From Paenibacillus sp. LS1 (lineage in GTDB: Bacteria > Bacillota > Bacilli > Paenibacillales > Paenibacillaceae), in the NCBI RefSeq assembly GCF_026013365.1, contig NZ_JAPDOE010000002.1, positions 310,001-374,000 on the forward strand: DNA of 64,000 bases, given 5' to 3'. Both the position numbers and the translations under genes were made by a program. The number at the start of each line of letters is the position of its first letter. The stretch's first letter is position 1. Of the stretch, positions 8,860 through 17,113 are shown piece by piece. The notes below the pieces were generated by a model, which was given only the letters and a program-made list of their open reading frames with translations, searched no databases and was not told the origin of the DNA.

Positions 8860-8994
8860 GAATTTCAGGCCCCTTTGCCATTGGATTTACGGATCGTTCT
8901 TCCGTGTATCCATAAATAACCAGATAGAGACAGCCCCAAACAGCTTTTTCACTCTGATGTGAAACCGTATTTTTGTGGGGTGTACAATTGTGCA

Positions 8995-9028
8995 AAAGCC
9001 CGTCCCACCAAGCTGGAGACGGACTTTC
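8995..9028 (-). terminator. Terminator of the aldehyde dehydrogenase gene
   Basis: On the minus strand AAAGTCCGTC pairs with GACGGGCTTT (one G-U pair) and is followed by a short T run, 75 bp after the aldehyde dehydrogenase stop. Confidence 0.7.
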
Positions 9029-9102
9029 GCATGATTTGTCGATCTATCGGTAACCCGTTGCAATCATCCAAAAGTGACCCTGTTAATTCACTCTTTTTCG
9101 AC

Positions 9103-10578
9103 TTATAATACTCCCGGATAATCCCGATACTGGTGCTGAATACTGATCCAACGCGTACGTGTGAACTTCTCAGTCGCCCAATCGCCACCGAAGCGTCCAA
9201 TTCCCGAAGCTTTCTCACCGCCAAACATCACATGCGCTTCATCGTTCACAGACTGATCATTCACATGCACCATACCAGACTCAATACGCTGGGCAACCTG
9301 ATATCCTCGATTCAGATCTGTGGTGAATACGGAACCACTAAGTCCATACGGGGTATCATTCGCCAAACGTACAGCTTCCTGTTCATCCTGCGCTTTCATG
9401 ATTACTGCCACTGGACCAAACAGTTCCTGCTGCACGATATCCTGTTCAGGTTTGACATCGGCAAGTACAGTAGGAGAAAGCACACTGCCTTTACTGGTCC
9501 CTCCGAGCAATAACCGCGCTCCTTCAGCTTTGGCTTTGTTCACAAGCTCCAGTAATCGTTCTACCTCTTTTTCCCGAATGAGAGGACCCACCAGTGTTTT
9601 GGCATCCGCCGGATCACCTGCCTGAACATTCTTCGTTTTGGCAACAAATGAATCAACGAATTTGTCGTAAATATCGGCATGTACAATGATTCGATTCAGA
9701 GCCATGCAGATCTGTCCCTGATGCAGAAACTTGCCAAAGACCGCCGCTTCAGCAGCACGTTCAATGTCCGCATCTTCCAGCACTACCATCGCGTTATTAC
9801 CGCCCAGTTCCAGTGCCGTTTCTTTCAAATGTTCACCAGCCAGTTTGCCAATTCCCTGTCCAACTTCTGTGGAACCCGTAAATGAAATCACTTTCGGAAT
9901 CGGATGAGCGACAAAGTAATCCCCAATCTCGCTGCCACTTCCAGCAACCACATTCAGCACGCCCTCAGGCAGTCCCGCCTGTTCAAACAAATCGGCAATA
10001 AGCCAGCCTGCCGTAATCGGAGTGTCCGATGCTGGTTTAATAACCACACCATTACCAAGAGCAATCGCCGGAGCTACGGATCGCAGGCATAGATGCAAAG
10101 GGAAATTCCATGGCCCGATGACACCAATCACTCCCTTGGGTTCACGAACCACACGGTTCTCTTTGCCACGAGTATTGGACGGGATAATCTCACCCTTCAT
10201 CCGATAGGGAAACGAGGCTGCTTCGTCCACAATGCGTTTGGCAGCTGCGAACTCCGCTTCCGATTTGATGCGGGTACTCCCGGATTCCGTAATCAAAAGC
10301 TGAATGATTTCCTCTTTCCGCTCTGCCATCAGGGAAGAAACTTTACGTAATACTTCTTCCTTCTCTGAGGGCAAAGACTTCGCCCATTCTATCGAATTTT
10401 CTTGAGCTGACTCATAAGCTTTATCTATGTCTTTCTTATTGGAAGAGCGCCACGTGGCAATAACTTCTCCCGTATAAGGGTTGATATTCTCCATGGTTTT
10501 CTCGCCGGAGCCCTCTACCCATTGGCCATTAATATATTGTTTCGTCCATGTTGTATGTTCGGTGTCCATTAAAGTCAT
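9103..10578 (-). CDS. NAD(P)-dependent aldehyde dehydrogenase (vanillin/benzaldehyde type)
   Basis: A 491-residue ALDH-superfamily enzyme that oxidises an aldehyde to its acid in the cytosol. Visible motifs: the FTGSTEVG cofactor loop, catalytic base E257 in LELGGNN, and nucleophile C291 in GQIC, 34 residues apart as in the family. Overall it resembles B. subtilis YfmT-type aromatic aldehyde dehydrogenases, but substrate is not readable from sequence. GCAGGAGGC seven bases upstream fixes the ATG at 10578 rather than an in-frame start 21 bp earlier. It is apparently monocistronic, with a terminator downstream. Confidence 0.9.
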   Translation of the reverse strand: MTLMDTEHTTWTKQYINGQWVEGSGEKTMENINPYTGEVIATWRSSNKKDIDKAYESAQENSIEWAKSLPSEKEEVLRKVSSLMAERKEEIIQLLITESGSTRIKSEAEFAAAKRIVDEAASFPYRMKGEIIPSNTRGKENRVVREPKGVIGVIGPWNFPLHLCLRSVAPAIALGNGVVIKPASDTPITAGWLIADLFEQAGLPEGVLNVVAGSGSEIGDYFVAHPIPKVISFTGSTEVGQGIGKLAGEHLKETALELGGNNAMVVLEDADIERAAEAAVFGKFLHQGQICMALNRIIVHADIYDKFVDSFVAKTKNVQAGDPADAKTLVGPLIREKEVERLLELVNKAKAEGARLLLGGTSKGSVLSPTVLADVKPEQDIVQQELFGPVAVIMKAQDEQEAVRLANDTPYGLSGSVFTTDLNRGYQVAQRIESGMVHVNDQSVNDEAHVMFGGEKASGIGRFGGDWATEKFTRTRWISIQHQYRDYPGVL

Positions 10579-10746
10579 CGGAATACGCCTCCTGCTCAAG
10601 ATTAAATGTCACACCTGCATAACAGTGTAATACATCATTAACCTTGTTCAGAATTACGCAAACGTGTGGACCTGAATTAACCTTCCATTCTTTGAAATTA
10701 AGGAAACAACACCATCCATACTATTCTGCAACCTCCTGCACGTCAT

Positions 10747-11286
10747 TCATCTGTCAGGCAGGCTCTTCTCTCCAAAGAGGCTCATATCTTCCCATCCGTA
10801 GCCAACTTCAATCAAATCTTGACCACCGATACGGATGGACTGGGTATGAACTGGAACGCCTCCCATCTTTTCATAGAAGCGACAAGCTGAATTACGCTCC
10901 AGAGCCCATAGGATTAAACTTTTCATATTAAGGGTTCGCAAATGATGAACGACATGTGTAGCCAGTTGCTGACCTATCCCCGTTTGTTGCACATCCTTCA
11001 GCAAATATATCGCGTACAACTCTCCATCGTAAGATAATTTGCCTTCACGCTCCTTACCCCCACAAGCAAATCCGACAATGTTCCCATCAGGCTGTTCAGC
11101 GACTACCAGGATCTGATCCTTTTCGCCAGAGCGAATATTCTTTTCCCACTGGGACAATCTTGATTCTGTAGTCAAATGATCCAAAAAATCGTCGGGCACA
11201 ATTCCGCGATATGTTGTTTTCCAACTCTCCGTATGTACATGGGCTATTCCTTGCGCATCCCCTTCACGCGCCTGCCTGATCTGCAT
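10747..11286 (-). CDS. GNAT-family N-acetyltransferase
   Basis: A 179-residue GNAT protein. The N-terminal IRQAREGDAQGI strand-helix, the ESWKTTYRGIVPDDFL segment, and the acetyl-CoA-binding segment near QQTGIGQQLATHVV (Q/RxxGxG/A form) are typical. The closest general class is the acetyltransferases of uncharacterised small-molecule or protein N-termini substrate. The start is uncertain: ATG at 11286 or GTG at 11295, neither with a strong SD. No operon partner is evident. Confidence 0.88.
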   Translation of the reverse strand: MQIRQAREGDAQGIAHVHTESWKTTYRGIVPDDFLDHLTTESRLSQWEKNIRSGEKDQILVVAEQPDGNIVGFACGGKEREGKLSYDGELYAIYLLKDVQQTGIGQQLATHVVHHLRTLNMKSLILWALERNSACRFYEKMGGVPVHTQSIRIGGQDLIEVGYGWEDMSLFGEKSLPDR

Positions 11287-11410
11287 GGCTATCACTCGCT
11301 TTCTTTCGTAACTGCCGTAGCTTTACCATATTATATGTTCTTCTTTCTATTATTCCAAATTCATCCACTTCAGTCCTGATGAAGCAGACTTTTTGAACTA
11401 CCTCTTATAA

Positions 11411-11436
11411 AGTAAAATCCGGCCCTACGGCCGGAT
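11411..11436 (-). terminator. Terminator overlapping the L,D-transpeptidase stop codon
   Basis: ATCCGGCC and GGCCGGAT flank a 3-base loop followed by TTTTA on the minus strand. The stem begins inside the last codons of the gene, and the TAG stop lies at the loop. Confidence 0.75.
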
Positions 11437-11763
11437 CGTTACCCTCGTGCCTACAGAAACCTTGGAAGACAGATCCAGTACATCCGAGTTGTACATGCGT
11501 ATACAACCATGGGAGACGGATTTGCCAATAGACCAAGGCTCATTGGTACCGTGTATGCCATAATGGGGAGCAGACAGTCCCATCCACAACACGCCAAATG
11601 GCCCACCTGGATTGGCTTGTTTGTTAATGATAGTGAACTCCCCGTTTGGAGTCTGTGTGAGCATCTTGCCAGTGCCCACGGGATAGCCCTTAATCACCTG
11701 ATTGCCATCCAGAAGATATAACATGTGGTCAGACAGATCTACAATAATCCTGTAATCTGGCAT
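11425..11763 (-). CDS. Small L,D-transpeptidase (YkuD domain)
   Basis: A 112-residue protein that is almost entirely a YkuD catalytic domain. The signature [20 protein letters not shown] is complete, with the catalytic cysteine in SHGC. Such enzymes make 3-3 peptidoglycan cross-links or attach proteins to the wall. There is no signal peptide, LysM domain or membrane helix, which is odd for a wall enzyme; spore-associated or non-classically exported forms exist. It is close in size to other minimal YkuD proteins of Bacillales. Start ATG at 11763 has SD GGAGGGATGTC. Confidence 0.92.
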   Translation of the reverse strand: MPDYRIIVDLSDHMLYLLDGNQVIKGYPVGTGKMLTQTPNGEFTIINKQANPGGPFGVLWMGLSAPHYGIHGTNEPWSIGKSVSHGCIRMYNSDVLDLSSKVSVGTRVTIRP

Positions 11764-11819
11764 AATGACATCCCTCCTGACCTATCTTATGCAAGGTGCC
11801 GGATGATGCCCGCCTGATT

Positions 11820-12929
11820 TCAGGCTTCCTCCCACTCTTTCACACTACGGGAGTGCTTGGGTTTGCTACTACTGGCTGGTTTGCTGGAGGCTGTACGCCT
11901 TCTCGTTGCCACTTCTTCCTTGCGTTGCTGATATTGCAATTCCTTCTGCATTTTCAGATAATTGCTCAGCCGTTTTTCATCCAATGACCCTTCCTCTATG
12001 GCCTCTTTCACTGCACATCCAGCTTCCCGTGTATGACTGCAATCCAGAAATCTGCACGTGGTAGCAAGCTCTTCAATTTCTCCAAACGCATGCGACAATC
12101 CATCATTGCCTTCATCCCAGAGATTAAGCTCACGCATTCCCGGAGTATCAATCAATACCGCTCCCTGTGGAAGCACAAACATTTCCCGATGTGTTGTAGT
12201 ATGTCTACCACGGCTGTCTCCCTCACGGACGGATTGGGTAAGTTGTACATCCTCGCCCATCATCCAATTCACCAGCGTAGACTTACCACTACCAGAAGAA
12301 CCCGTCAGCGCAACAGTCAACCCTGGCTGCAAATACTTTTCCAGTAACGATTTTCCTTGGTCCTCCACAGCGGATATCGCAAACACTTCGACACCTGGAG
12401 CAATTCCCTCTACACTTCGAATCTGCTCTTCCACATTCAGGCACAGATCACTTTTGCTCAGGACAATGACCGGCCTTACGCCACCATTCCAAGCCATCAT
12501 CACGTACCTTTCGAGCCGTCTAAGGTTGAAATCATGATTAAGTGCAGCCACAATCAGCAGTGTATCGACGTTGGCGGCAATTAATTGTTCCTTAGTTACC
12601 GGACCTGCAGCCTGTCTCGATACCCTGCTCTGACGTGGTACCAGATGGTGAATAATCGCTTCTTCGCCTGGTTGACCCGTAATTGCCACCCAATCCCCAA
12701 CCGCTGGTACCAAGCTGTTCTCCAGACTATCATGACGCATTCGGCCCGAAATTCTTCCCCAGCATTCGCCCTCTTCTGTGATCAAACGTTGCAGATGTCC
12801 ATGGTCTGCGATAATTCTGGCTGGCTTTCTCTCCTGCTCTTCCATTCCTGTCTCTTGCCACAGTTCCTGCCACTTTGCAGACCAGCCGTACTTCTCAATA
12901 TGGTTATCTAAAATAAAAATTCCTCCCAA
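11820..12929 (-). CDS. rsgA: Ribosome small-subunit-dependent GTPase RsgA (long paralog type)
   Basis: A circularly permuted GTPase that helps mature the 30S subunit: N-terminal OB-fold, G4 (LSKSDL) ahead of G1 (GSSGSGKST) and G3 (DTPG), then a zinc-binding Cys/His cluster (CRFLDCSHTREAGC) and a basic, Ser/Lys-rich tail. At ~369 residues it is longer than B. subtilis RsgA (about 300), nearer the YjeQ-length form. The start is unusual: the first in-frame codon TTG at 12929 overlaps the only strong SD (GGGAGGA, 12921-12927). The codon properly spaced from that SD is ATT at 12914, and the next ATG is 28 residues in. It follows two terminators and a short leader ORF. Confidence 0.9.
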   Translation of the reverse strand: MGGIFILDNHIEKYGWSAKWQELWQETGMEEQERKPARIIADHGHLQRLITEEGECWGRISGRMRHDSLENSLVPAVGDWVAITGQPGEEAIIHHLVPRQSRVSRQAAGPVTKEQLIAANVDTLLIVAALNHDFNLRRLERYVMMAWNGGVRPVIVLSKSDLCLNVEEQIRSVEGIAPGVEVFAISAVEDQGKSLLEKYLQPGLTVALTGSSGSGKSTLVNWMMGEDVQLTQSVREGDSRGRHTTTHREMFVLPQGAVLIDTPGMRELNLWDEGNDGLSHAFGEIEELATTCRFLDCSHTREAGCAVKEAIEEGSLDEKRLSNYLKMQKELQYQQRKEEVATRRRTASSKPASSSKPKHSRSVKEWEEA

Positions 12930-12984
12930 AATAAGTTGTTTACATCGCTCAAGCCGAGTGAACCATCATCTCCGGTGTTCAGAT

Positions 12985-13016
12985 CAATACAAAAAAAACA
13001 CGGGTATAAATACACC
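12985..13016 (-). terminator. Second terminator upstream of rsgA
   Basis: On the minus strand CGGGTGTAT pairs with ATACCCG (one G-U) across a 2-base loop, followed by eight T. It lies 60 bp upstream of rsgA and about 120 bp after the first terminator, so rsgA would need read-through or a promoter not recognised here. Confidence 0.8.
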
Positions 13017-13130
13017 CGCGGCAATAAGTAGTTAGCCGAATCAAAAAGCTTCCCATGTCTTAGATATACCGGATAGAATACTTAACCATCCGCTATAAAC
13101 AATTCAGGAACACCCTTTTATCGGCAAACA

Positions 13131-13161
13131 AAAAAGCCACGGGTGCGTCACCCGTGGCTTC
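13131..13161 (-). terminator. First terminator after the 23-codon leader ORF
   Basis: Perfect 10-bp GC-rich stem GCCACGGGTG / CACCCGTGGC, 3-base loop and six T on the minus strand. Confidence 0.88.
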
Positions 13162-13221
13162 ATCTGAGCATGTTACGACACTTCACGTTACGATGGATAC
13201 TGCTACCCACCTAACGCAAAA

Positions 13222-13293
13222 TTACATGCATTGATCCGTTCCGGAGACGCTGTTCATATTCAAATTAACGTATACAGCATTTAAGTTTGTCAT
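13222..13293 (-). CDS. 23-residue microprotein or leader peptide upstream of rsgA
   Basis: ATG at 13293 sits behind AAGGGAGGCGAT, one of the best SD sequences in the window, and opens 23 codons ending in TAA. The peptide is rich in Asn and hydroxyl residues, has one cysteine next to last (ending QCM) and no signal or membrane segment. A sigma-A promoter lies 33-60 bp upstream and a strong terminator 60 bp downstream, so it forms a complete small transcription unit. It may act as a leader peptide whose translation controls read-through into rsgA, or as an independent microprotein. No homolog is known to me. Confidence 0.6.
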   Translation of the reverse strand: MTNLNAVYVNLNMNSVSGTDQCM

Positions 13294-13325
13294 AAACAAT
13301 CGCCTCCCTTGTAGAATTATCCATT

Positions 13326-13355
13326 ATGTTACACACTGTGCTTCTCAGTTGTCAA
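13326..13355 (-). promoter_or_regulatory. Sigma-A promoter of the leader ORF
   Basis: Minus strand TTGACA (13350-13355), 18-bp spacer, TAACAT (13326-13331). The -35 is a perfect consensus. Confidence 0.65.
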
Positions 13356-13381
13356 GCCCAAACTATTTTTACCAGCCTACT

Positions 13382-13978
13382 CTATTGGACCTGATCCCAA
13401 CGCGTCCACATTTCCTTCGGATTCAATTCATAGATCTCCTCTTCCCGATACATGAACTGATGCATGATAAATTCCCGCCGAATGGTGGCGAAATCTTCAT
13501 GATACTTCTGTATAAATGTATTGATTTCTTTCTCTGTGTACTTACGACCAAATTCAAGTTGCTCTACCAAATGACCAAGTACAATCAACTTTTTCTTGTA
13601 TTGAGCCGGAATCTGACGCAGTCGTCCATCTTTGGAGAAAAAATTTCTCATGACCGACGCTTTCAATGTTTCGTTCACATCACTCATATCCGTAACCTCC
13701 TCTCGCTTGAAGATAAAATCAACCGAAGCCTGTGCATTTTCGCGGATAAACGAAGGATTGAGTGTGAAATACACGGTATTTTTCTCCCGTCGTTCCTTGA
13801 TCAGCGCCGCCTCTCTCAGCTTGGAAGCATGATGTGTCACGGTTGGCTGTGACAGATTGAGCCGCTCGGCAAGGGCCTGTCCGTGCAGTTCACCTTGTGC
13901 CAACAGCAGCAGCATGCGAATCCGGGTAGGGTCAGCCAAGGCTTTATGATAAGCCACGATTTTTTCCAGCTGCATCAT
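13382..13978 (-). CDS. ArsR-family regulator with DUF2087 domain
   Basis: A 198-residue repressor-like protein. Residues ~5-75 are an ArsR winged helix-turn-helix with recognition helix in SQPTVTHHASKLREA. The C-terminal ~90 residues match DUF2087 (RLRQIPAQYKKKLIVL...GRKYTEKEIN). No cysteine metal site is seen, so a metal ligand is unlikely. It is divergent from the bacillithiol disulfide reductase gene. A perfect TTAGAT-N4-ATCTAA palindrome just after its -10 suggests autorepression. Start ATG at 13978; a second ATG follows immediately. Confidence 0.9.
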   Translation of the reverse strand: MMQLEKIVAYHKALADPTRIRMLLLLAQGELHGQALAERLNLSQPTVTHHASKLREAALIKERREKNTVYFTLNPSFIRENAQASVDFIFKREEVTDMSDVNETLKASVMRNFFSKDGRLRQIPAQYKKKLIVLGHLVEQLEFGRKYTEKEINTFIQKYHEDFATIRREFIMHQFMYREEEIYELNPKEMWTRWDQVQ

Positions 13979-13996
13979 CGTTCATCTCACTTTCAT

Positions 13997-14012
13997 TTAG
14001 ATAAACATCTAA
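13997..14012. promoter_or_regulatory. Palindromic operator for the ArsR-type gene
   Basis: TTAGAT-AAAC-ATCTAA is a perfect 6-bp inverted repeat with 4-bp spacer, 19 bp upstream of the start codon and at the predicted transcription start. This is the size and place of an ArsR-family autoregulatory site. Confidence 0.6.
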
Positions 14013-14016
14013 TTTG

Positions 14017-14045
14017 ATAGTAGTCTTTTCTTTTCTCCACGTCAA
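14017..14045 (-). promoter_or_regulatory. Promoter of the ArsR-DUF2087 gene
   Basis: Minus strand TTGACG, 17-bp spacer, TACTAT. Confidence 0.6.
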
Positions 14046-14153
14046 CTCCTTTGGATTCAAGTAAGAATTTCTGAGTCAAACTCACGCTTGAACTGGCATT
14101 AGCCCGTTATTTACGGTAGGATTATATTGCTTGAAATAAGGAGGATTAAGAAC

Positions 14154-15152
14154 ATGGAAGATGTCATTATTATCGGCGGAGGCCCATGCGGTCTGTCTGC
14201 TGCAATTGAATGCGAGCGGCTGGGACTGTCCGCTGTGATTGTTGAGAAATACAATATCGTCCAATCTATTTATCTGTATCCAACCCATATGCAGTTTTTC
14301 AGCACAGCCGAGCTGCTTGAGATCGGAAACGTTCCGTTCAGCACACCTAATGATAAACCGTTTCGTTATGAAGCACTCGCCTATTATCGTAGGGTAGCCG
14401 AACATTTTGGCCTGCGTGTTCATAACTATGAGGAAGCCCGTGAGATCAAAAACAAGGATGATGGCACGTTTGAGGTACATACGCTCAATCGACGCGGGGA
14501 GGCCATCGTACATGAAGGACGCAATGTAGTTGTAGCTACCGGTTATTTTGACCATCCTAACTATCTGGGCATCCCTGGAGAAGACAAAGATAAAGTAACC
14601 CACTACTTCCGGGAAGCCCACCCTTATACCCGTACGCGTGTTGCCATTATCGGCGGAAGCAACTCCGCAGTGGACGCGGCCATGGAACTGGTTCGTGTCG
14701 GAGCACATATTGATATGGTTTATCGCGGCAGTGGTCTGTCAGAACACATCAAACCATGGGTACGTCCGCTATTCGAGAGCATGGTGACAAAAGGCCGTAT
14801 TACACTGCATCTGGAATCACGCGTGAATGAAATATTGGATGATTCGATTCGTCTGATACACACGGATGGTTCTACTAATGAACTGGATAACGACTTTGTT
14901 CTGGCTATGACCGGTTTCCGCCCGGATCGCCATCTGCTCGCTTCCGTAGGTGTAGAGATGTCCGATGATATGGATAAACCCGTGTATGATGCGCAAACGA
15001 TGGAAAGCAGCGTACCTGGTATATACGTGGGCGGAGTCATCGCTTCAGGGCGTAATGCCAATGAAGTCTTTATTGAATCCGGACGCTGGCATGGTAGATA
15101 CATTGCGGAACATATCGTTAGCAGACAACGTGGTCAGACTGAAGGGAAATGA
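14154..15152 (+). CDS. bdr: Bacillithiol disulfide reductase (YpdA family)
   Basis: A 332-residue FAD/NADPH flavoprotein that reduces oxidised bacillithiol (BSSB) in the cytosol. An N-terminal GGGPCGL dinucleotide motif contains C12, equivalent to the conserved active cysteine of YpdA, and a second [10 protein letters not shown] motif near the middle binds NADPH. Length matches YpdA (about 325). AGGAGG nine bases ahead fixes ATG 14154, nine codons inside the longest frame. Its stop overlaps the start of the next gene (ATGA), so the two are translationally coupled. Confidence 0.93.
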   Translation: MEDVIIIGGGPCGLSAAIECERLGLSAVIVEKYNIVQSIYLYPTHMQFFSTAELLEIGNVPFSTPNDKPFRYEALAYYRRVAEHFGLRVHNYEEAREIKNKDDGTFEVHTLNRRGEAIVHEGRNVVVATGYFDHPNYLGIPGEDKDKVTHYFREAHPYTRTRVAIIGGSNSAVDAAMELVRVGAHIDMVYRGSGLSEHIKPWVRPLFESMVTKGRITLHLESRVNEILDDSIRLIHTDGSTNELDNDFVLAMTGFRPDRHLLASVGVEMSDDMDKPVYDAQTMESSVPGIYVGGVIASGRNANEVFIESGRWHGRYIAEHIVSRQRGQTEGK

Positions 15153-15601
15153 AGACCATGGACATGACTTCCCTGCTGTTGCTCGGATTTGCAGCCCTCG
15201 GCATTATCAGCAGCAACACACCTGTGACCGTAGCGATGGTATTTCTGTTGTTGCTACGAGTCCTGAACCTGAATCAGGCATTTCCATGGCTTGAAAAATA
15301 CGGACTTACACTGGGCATTATCATTCTGACCATTGGCGTGATGGCACCTCTTGCCAGTGGCAAGATGAGTCTGCAGACGATCGGCGAGTCTTTCCTGCAC
15401 TGGAAATCACTGCTTGCCATTGGCGTAGGATTATTGGTGGCTTATCTTGGTGGGCGCGGTGCTACGCTGATGGGCACACAGCCAACTGTCGTTGCTGGGC
15501 TGTTAATTGGAACGGTTCTCGGCGTTGCCCTGTTCAAAGGTGTGCCTGTGGGGCCATTGATTGCGGCGGGAATATTGTCGTTGTTACTGGGCAAATCCTG
15601 A
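15149..15601 (+). CDS. UPF0756 (DUF441, YtwI) membrane protein
   Basis: A 150-residue protein with four to five hydrophobic segments and a Gly-rich C-terminal half ([20 protein letters not shown]), the pattern of the YtwI/UPF0756 family of unknown function. It overlaps the bdr stop by 4 bp. ATG at 15158 is an alternative start with better SD spacing. Pairing with bdr suggests co-expression but not a shared pathway. Confidence 0.88.
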   Translation: MKTMDMTSLLLLGFAALGIISSNTPVTVAMVFLLLLRVLNLNQAFPWLEKYGLTLGIIILTIGVMAPLASGKMSLQTIGESFLHWKSLLAIGVGLLVAYLGGRGATLMGTQPTVVAGLLIGTVLGVALFKGVPVGPLIAAGILSLLLGKS

Positions 15602-15720
15602 TCCGGGTTGTGAGGGTGTGACCTGACATGCTCTGCAGATTGGCTGTATTTCCCACCGTTGTGTGATATACTTCTATTCATGCAAATCATGTACACGAGT
15701 CTACAACAGAATAATCCATA

Positions 15721-15897
15721 TTAGAGGTTGTTCAAAAAGTCCGCTTTTGATTACGAAGGATGCCTAGAGGCATCATCAGCATCGAATATGGAATTCAGCC
15801 GAAATGTCCGTTGCTCACGTAGTTTTCCCTACGCTCCGCTACTCCATTTCTAGCTTCATCCCATCTTCTCGGTACTGAAAACCGTCCTATTTGAACA
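15721..15897. repeat. Probable interspersed Paenibacillus repeat element
   Basis: This non-coding ~175-bp stretch begins GGTTGTTCAAAAAGTC and ends with an imperfect inverted copy (CTATTTGAACATGT). It contains an internal GATGCC-tagt-like hairpin (GATGCCTAGAGGCATC). It has no open frame with a start signal. It resembles non-coding repeats I associate with Paenibacillus genomes, MITE-like in form, but only one copy lies in this window. Confidence 0.5.
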
Positions 15898-15977
15898 TGT
15901 ACTACTATGGTTATGCTGTTGCATGAAATTATAGATTCACTTTGCAACTATTAATGGCGCAGGAGGATTAAGGAACC

Positions 15978-16490
15978 ATGTCACGTCAGTTTATTACAGA
16001 AGCCGTGATGGTGGCCATTTACGGTCAATTGCTAGCGCCGCCCGCGCCTGTTGAATATATTGTTCCTTATACCACCATCCTTGAGCTATATGAATTCCAG
16101 ACCAGTCCTGATCCCATGATGGATAACCCGGCAGATGACCAGCATGTGAAATCCAAAATCAATGAAATGATTTCTTATTTCGAGGAACCGCTGAATAAGA
16201 AAAAAATAGAGCGTGCATTACTTGTTCCATGGGCAAAAAGCCCCTCCATTCTATTTGGTGACCAAGTATCCATTGCCATTATCAATGCTGTAGATACGGC
16301 GCAGTACGGAGAGTATTTCGATCCCATTGAGACTGAACTGCTCCTCACATCTCAGCGCCTGAGTATTCCGATTCTCACCGATCAGGTTGAACTGATCGCA
16401 CGTATTATTGAATCGGAATCACCTGTACAGGTATTTGATATTGATGATTTTGATTTTGCGATGGATGATGAACCACTGGATCAGGTGTAA
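15978..16490 (+). CDS. Conserved Paenibacillaceae protein of unknown function
   Basis: A 170-residue soluble acidic protein starting MSRQFITEAVMVAIYGQ behind AGGAGGAT. It contains alternating helices and strands and a strongly acidic C-terminus (FDIDDFDFAMDDE). I recall similar proteins in Paenibacillus labelled, probably wrongly, as ADP-heptose synthase; nothing nucleotidyltransferase-like (no HxGH) is visible. It stands alone after the interspersed repeat and ends at a strong terminator. Confidence 0.8.
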   Translation: MSRQFITEAVMVAIYGQLLAPPAPVEYIVPYTTILELYEFQTSPDPMMDNPADDQHVKSKINEMISYFEEPLNKKKIERALLVPWAKSPSILFGDQVSIAIINAVDTAQYGEYFDPIETELLLTSQRLSIPILTDQVELIARIIESESPVQVFDIDDFDFAMDDEPLDQV

Positions 16491-16523
16491 TTCATTCACG
16501 GAGTGCACAGAAATCCAAAAACA

Positions 16524-16573
16524 AAAAAATGACCTCGGTACCCACATTATCGTGGTTACCGAGGTCATTTTTG
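16524..16573. terminator. Bidirectional terminator
   Basis: AAAATGACCTCGGTA pairs with its complement around a loop, with A and T tracts on both sides. It separates the plus-strand unknown gene from the convergent Nudix gene. Confidence 0.9.
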
Positions 16574-16587
16574 CGTCAACACTTATT

Positions 16588-17037
16588 TTATTCCGCAATA
16601 TCCCGCGCTAACAGGATTCGGCTAATCTCATTCAGAGGTGGTAACGACTCCAGCGAAAAAAACTTCAGACCCGCATCACTATTTACACGAGATTCGACAA
16701 GGTCATCCTGAATGATCTGTGTCCGGAACAAGGCAATGACATAATACTCCTCATCTCCACTCGCATGCTGATACCGAAGATCAGGCCCCGAATACAGACC
16801 TTCCAGTGTCATGATATTGGTAGTCCAACCTGTCTCTTCCCATAACTCCCGATGTGCAGCATCCTCAATGGCTTCACCCGGACGCATCTCACCGGCTGGC
16901 AACCGCCAATGACCATGCTCAGCGTGCTGAATCAGCAGCAGTTCACCTTGTTCGTTCTCAGCCCGCACCGCCGCTTTTACAACAATGTGAGAGCGTTTTG
17001 CGATATACTGGGCCAAATCTCGGGCTGGCAGATTCAC
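16588..17037 (-). CDS. Nudix hydrolase
   Basis: A 149-residue Nudix protein with a complete box: GEMRPGE, then seven residues, RELWEETGW (Gx5Ex7REUxEExGU). The ~50 residues before it supply the beta sheet. The substrate, a nucleoside diphosphate linked to X, cannot be read from sequence. GTG start at about 17037 is behind a strong GGAGGGGAT SD. It is followed on the same strand by no gene before the terminator. Confidence 0.9.
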   Translation of the reverse strand: MNLPARDLAQYIAKRSHIVVKAAVRAENEQGELLLIQHAEHGHWRLPAGEMRPGEAIEDAAHRELWEETGWTTNIMTLEGLYSGPDLRYQHASGDEEYYVIALFRTQIIQDDLVESRVNSDAGLKFFSLESLPPLNEISRILLARDIAE

Positions 17038-17113
17038 TGCTTATCCCCTCCTCCTACTCGGAAGCCGGTGGCGACCTGTCATTCATCTATTGCTTAACAA
17101 AATACTTAAAAGA

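Larger units (their letters stand above)
12930..13381 (-). other. Non-coding gap upstream of rsgA, apart from the leader ORF
   Basis: Apart from the promoter, 23-codon ORF and two terminators reported separately, the ~110 bp between the terminators (13017-13130) has no ORF with a start signal and no other feature I can support. Confidence 0.5.

Noticed and set aside
8949..9224. 91-codon minus-strand frame overlapping the aldehyde dehydrogenase 3' end
   Set aside because: Crosses the terminator and is out of frame with the clear coding gene.
13017..13120. Short minus-strand frames (8 and 25 codons) between the two rsgA terminators
   Set aside because: No SD in front of either ATG, and the second would run through terminator 2.
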